The translations under genes were made by a program, and so were the position numbers. Of a stretch of 64,000 nt of DNA, positions 60,778-64,000 are shown piece by piece. The notes beneath the pieces are model-generated. The model made no database searches. It was not told the DNA's origin and saw nothing but the letters and a program-made list of their open reading frames with translations. Position 1 is the first letter of the stretch; each line of letters opens with the position of its first letter. This DNA comes from Acidobacteriota bacterium (GTDB lineage: Bacteria > Acidobacteriota > Terriglobia > Bryobacterales > Bryobacteraceae), in NCBI GenBank assembly GCA_947470805.1, contig CANIVU010000041.1, forward strand, positions 1-64,000, written 5' to 3'.

Positions 60778-61074
60778 CTACTCGGAGATCTTTTCGACGT
60801 GGACCGAGTCACCGTCAATCTTACCGGTGATCGTGACGGCCTTGCCGTAGAACTTTTCGCCAACCGCGTCAGCGTTGTGAATCTTGATCACTTTGCCGTC
60901 AGCGGTGACGAGGACGGGGGAACCGCCCTTGCCGATGCAGCTCTTCACGCAGCCGGCATTTTCCTTACCGGGGCCGTGCTTGGCGCCGCAGCCGGAATCG
61001 GAGATCGAACCCTTGAGTTCGGCACCGTAGATACCCATCGCAGCGATGGACATCGCCAGAATCAGCTTTTTCAT
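60778..61074 (-). CDS. small secreted cysteine-containing protein
   Basis: The 98-residue protein has a signal peptide (1-18, LILAMSIAAMGIYGAE) and a short beta-rich domain with four cysteines (SDSGCGAKHG, AGCVKSCIG) and VTADGKVIKIHNADAV, KAVTITGKIDGDS, which suggests an OB-like fold. Similar small proteins are common in acidobacterial genomes; no function is known to me. AGGGAG precedes the start. Confidence 0.72.
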   Translation of the reverse strand: MKKLILAMSIAAMGIYGAELKGSISDSGCGAKHGPGKENAGCVKSCIGKGGSPVLVTADGKVIKIHNADAVGEKFYGKAVTITGKIDGDSVHVEKISE

Positions 61075-61189
61075 ATTATTATCTCCCTGGAACTCGGACC
61101 GAGAAGGTCCTTAATCTCGAACTATACTCCACGCACGAGGTGGTACGCAACCATCTTATACGTAGCCGGTCGAGAATCAGATGTCGGAA

Positions 61190-62122
61190 TCAGATGCCGC
61201 GTTGCAAAGAGATCGAACCATTTGAGGTACTGAGGTCGAGCAAGGCGCCACCGTTGCCGACCTTGCCCTCCATCCGCTTCTTGGTTATCTCGCCGCGAAC
61301 ATCGAAATCGCTGCGGACAGAGGAGCCGGACGTACGGGCGTCGACCTGGAAGTTTGAGTTGGCCGGGAGCTTCACTTCGATGCTGCCGTTCGAAGTGGAG
61401 GCGCGGACATCGTTTTTGAGGGCGGTGGGCAGGCGGAGTTCGATGCTGCCGTTGGTGGTGGAGAAGCGCATCTTCCGGTCGTCGGTGGAACGGGTCATTG
61501 CAGCGACGATGGAGCCGTTGGTGGTGCTGGCGTCCATGGGACCTTCGATGCCGTTGAGACGGACACGGCCGTTAGTGGTGCGGGCGGTGACGTTGCCGGT
61601 GACGTCCTGGAACTCGATGGCGCCGTTGGAGGAGGTGGCGGAGACGGCGCCGTTGACGCTGGCGACGCGGACCGAGCCGTTGCTAGTACGGACAGTGGCG
61701 CCGCCGTCGATGCCGGTGACGCGGATACTGCCGTTGGTGCTTTTCACCAGTTCAACAATAGCCTGTTTGGGAACGCGTATCTGGTAGCGGGCGCCGGTGT
61801 TGCCGTGGCGGTCGAGCGGGGGGACGGTACGGATGTTGATCGAGTCATTGCCGCGGGAGATGTCGATTTTGACGTCCTTCAGGCGATCCTTCGAGTTGGC
61901 GAAGCGGGCGCCATCAATCTCGATTTTCGGCTGGTCCCAGGCGTTGATTTCAACGGCGCCGTTGTAGGTGTCGAGCAGCAGGCGACTGCCTGGCTTGAAG
62001 TCGTAGGAGTAATGGAACGGCTACTCCTCCTTCGGCCCCATATGGACGTCGTCAATATCGATATCGCAGCCGGCGAGCCCAAGGGTTGCGGCGAGAAGAA
62101 CGTAGGCGAGAGGGTTCCGCAT
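61190..62122 (-). pseudogene. DUF4097-type lipoprotein interrupted by an in-frame amber codon
   Basis: From ATG 62122 the frame gives a lipoprotein signal (MRNPLAYVLLAATLGLAGCD, Cys 19), then DIDDVHMGPKEE, then TAG at 62023-62021 (codon 34), and continues in frame with HYSYDFKPGSRLLLDTYNG, the normal DUF4097 beginning, to 61190. The body is a repeat of strands with STNGSI, TSNGSV, SSNGAI, TTNGRV and similar motifs, a right-handed beta-helix-like adhesin fold. Without read-through the body has no export signal. Single mutation, sequencing error or amber read-through are the options. Confidence 0.75.
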
Positions 62123-62226
62123 GCCAGGGAGTACGCAGCAGGATGTAAAAAGTTCCATGGTATTCTGAGGCTTACGCCCGCCTGCCTCCCGGCCCTGCTC
62201 ATTCCATAAGGTAAACACCTACATTC

Positions 62227-64000
62227 ATGAAAAAACTGCTTGCCCTGAACCGTGGCGAGATCGCCATTCGTATTCTCCGTGCCGCCAATGAGTTAGGCCT
62301 GAAAACGGTCGCTGTCTATTCAAAGGAAGACCGGCTGAGTTTGCACCGGTTTAAGGCGGACGAAGCCTACGAAGTCGGCCAGGGCATGGGCCCTGTGCAG
62401 GCGTATCTGGACGTCGATGGCATCTGCGCGCTAGCCGCGGCCAAGGGCGTGGATGCGATTCATCCAGGCTATGGCTTTTTGTCGGAGAACCCCTCGCTGC
62501 CGCGTGCTTGTGAGAAGTACGGTTTAACGTTCGTCGGCCCGCGCGCCGAACTCCTGGAGATGCTGGGCGACAAGACCGCCGCCCGCACGCTGGCGCAAAA
62601 GGCCGGAGTACCGGTAATTCCGGGCACGCCGGAGCCGGTTTCGGATTTGAAGAAGGCCACGGCGATGGCTGCCGAAATCGGCTTCCCGGTGATCATCAAG
62701 GCGGCGTTCGGCGGCGGAGGCCGCGGGATGCGCGTGGTGCTGGAGCCATCGGAATTGGAAGGCCGGCTGGCGGAGGCAACAGCCGAAGCGGCCGCGGCGT
62801 TCGGCAATGGCGCCATATTTATTGAGCGCTACATTCGCCGGCCGCGCCACGTGGAAGTGCAGATCATGGCCGACATGCACGGCAACATTCTGCATCTGCA
62901 TGAGCGGGATTGCTCCGTGCAGCGCCGGCACCAGAAAGTGGTGGAGGTGGCGCCGGCGATCGGGCTGGACAACCGGATTCGCCGCGAACTGGCCGATGCG
63001 GCGGTGGCGTTGGCACGGACGGCGCGGTATGAGAACGCCGGGACTGTCGAATTCCTGGTGGATTCCGACACCGGCGAGTGGTTCTTTATTGAAGTGAACC
63101 CGCGCGTCCAGGTGGAGCATACGGTAACCGAACTGGTGACCGGCATTGACATTGTCCAGACGCAGATCCTGATCGCGCAGGGCCATACGCTGCACGGCAG
63201 TCAGATCAACTTACCGGCGCAGGAAGATGTGCCCTTGCATGGGACGGCGTTGCAGTGCCGCGTAACTACCGAAGACCCGGCGAATAGCTTCCTGCCTGAT
63301 TACGGAAAATTGCAGACTTACCGATCGCCTGCTGGGTTTGGCATCCGCCTGGATGGAGCCAGCGCATATGGCGGCGCGGTGATCACGCCGTTCTATGACT
63401 CGCTGCTGGTGAAGGTGACCAGCTGGGGCCGCACGTTCCCGGAAGCCTGCAGCCGCATGGACCGCGCCTTGCGCGAGTTCCGCATTCGCGGCGTGAAGAC
63501 GAACATTCCGTTCGTCGAGAACGTCGTCAACCACCCGGATTTTCAGAACGGAACAGTGACCACGAACTGGCTGGCGGAGACGCCGGCGCTATTCAAGTTC
63601 ACCACGCGCAAGGATCGCGCGACACGGGTGCTTTCGTATCTGGCGGAAGTGAATGTCAACGGCAATCCGGAAGTGAAAGGGCGCGTCATTCCGGCCGAAT
63701 GCAAACCCGCTCCGGTGCCGGCCATGAATCCGTTGGCGCCGCCGCCGGGGACCAAGCAGTTACTGGACAAGATGGGTCCGGATAAGTTCGCGGCCTGGCT
63801 TCGTTCGCAGAAGCGCTTGTTACTTACCGACACGACGATGCGCGACGCGCACCAGTCGCTGTTCGCCACCCGCGCCCGGACGTATGATTTGCACCAGATC
63901 TCCAACTTCGCCGCCCATGAAATGAGTGGACTGTTCAGCTTGGAAATGTGGGGTGGGGCGACGTTCGACGTCTCCATGCGGTTCCTGCTGGAAGACCCGT
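62227..64000 (+). CDS. pyc: pyruvate carboxylase, N-terminal part (runs off the window)
   Basis: The frame is open from ATG 62227 to the window end (about 591 codons). It has biotin carboxylase motifs (LALNRGEIAIRILRAANELG, HPGYGFLSENP, AFGGGGRGMRVV ATP-grasp loop, HLHERDCSVQRRHQKV, EVNPRVQVEHTVTE), then the linker and the start of the carboxyltransferase domain (LLTDTTMRDAHQSLFATR), the order of single-chain pyruvate carboxylase. It makes oxaloacetate from pyruvate and bicarbonate with ATP. The biotinyl domain would lie beyond 64000. Confidence 0.93.
   Translation, partial: MKKLLALNRGEIAIRILRAANELGLKTVAVYSKEDRLSLHRFKADEAYEVGQGMGPVQAYLDVDGICALAAAKGVDAIHPGYGFLSENPSLPRACEKYGLTFVGPRAELLEMLGDKTAARTLAQKAGVPVIPGTPEPVSDLKKATAMAAEIGFPVIIKAAFGGGGRGMRVVLEPSELEGRLAEATAEAAAAFGNGAIFIERYIRRPRHVEVQIMADMHGNILHLHERDCSVQRRHQKVVEVAPAIGLDNRIRRELADAAVALARTARYENAGTVEFLVDSDTGEWFFIEVNPRVQVEHTVTELVTGIDIVQTQILIAQGHTLHGSQINLPAQEDVPLHGTALQCRVTTEDPANSFLPDYGKLQTYRSPAGFGIRLDGASAYGGAVITPFYDSLLVKVTSWGRTFPEACSRMDRALREFRIRGVKTNIPFVENVVNHPDFQNGTVTTNWLAETPALFKFTTRKDRATRVLSYLAEVNVNGNPEVKGRVIPAECKPAPVPAMNPLAPPPGTKQLLDKMGPDKFAAWLRSQKRLLLTDTTMRDAHQSLFATRARTYDLHQISNFAAHEMSGLFSLEMWGGATFDVSMRFLLEDP

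Overview
The window is GC-rich bacterial chromosome, most likely an acidobacterium of the Bryobacterales (the Solibacter/Bryobacter/Paludibaculum group). This is inferred from gene content: a DUF1501 protein paired with a PSD1-type cytochrome, sulfatase, DUF6282, DUF3500, DUF4159 and DUF4097 proteins, a subtilase with WGD repeats, and a terminase-like ATPase next to a 'GAKSRGPKT' protein. I saw no rRNA, tRNA or CRISPR array, and no intact transposase.

Layout. 1-2130: repeat-rich DNA, a nuclease-less terminase ATPase and its partner protein (minus strand). 2594-6917: the core translation block rplM-rpsI-rpsB-tsf-pyrH-frr, ended by two hairpins. 6933-11294: a triple-RidA protein, a PilZ protein, a GAF-GGDEF-EAL protein with degenerate catalytic motifs, and a FliA-type sigma factor. 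11439-13181: a secreted subtilase ending in NALWGD hexapeptide repeats. 13254-20915: a tight plus-strand operon of an HD-GYP/GGDEF sensor, an ankyrin protein and an Opp/Dpp-type importer (two permeases, binding protein, one ATPase). 20930-28793: minus-strand sialidase-like protein, DUF433/DUF5615 toxin-antitoxin pair, DUF1501/PSD1 pair, acetyltransferase, lipoprotein and membrane protein.

28865-35635 is the most striking block: seven minus-strand genes, every junction overlapping by 1, 4 or 22 nt. In transcription order they are a HpcH/HpaI aldolase, a radical SAM enzyme, a stand-alone asparagine-synthetase-like PP-loop protein, a full asparagine synthetase, a GT1 and a GT2 glycosyltransferase, and a shortened ASKHA-kinase-like protein. 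This looks like a biosynthetic pathway for a glycosylated or amidated small molecule that I cannot assign.

35718-39156: DUF6282, DUF3500 and sulfatase genes. 39153-41561: acetyltransferase, D-aminoacylase-type amidohydrolase and two tandem 40-42 residue membrane microproteins that appear related. 41673-47556: LarA-type protein, a paralogue of the HD-GYP/GGDEF sensor, an AAA+ enhancer-binding-like regulator that has lost GAFTGA, a coupled PilZ protein and a methyltransferase. 47874-54046: FecR-domain protein, then gdh-mutS-anmK as a minus-strand operon. 54187-62122: a Gly-Thr-rich PEP-CTERM protein whose frame is broken at two poly-G runs, DUF4159 protein, PLP enzymes, small secreted proteins, and a DUF4097 lipoprotein split by an in-frame amber codon. 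62227 to the end: the first part of a pyruvate carboxylase gene.

Cyclic-di-GMP themes recur (two HD-GYP/GGDEF sensors, one degenerate GGDEF-EAL protein, two PilZ proteins) next to regulators and secreted proteins, suggesting surface or secretion control. All functions are from sequence reading only; no database search was run.
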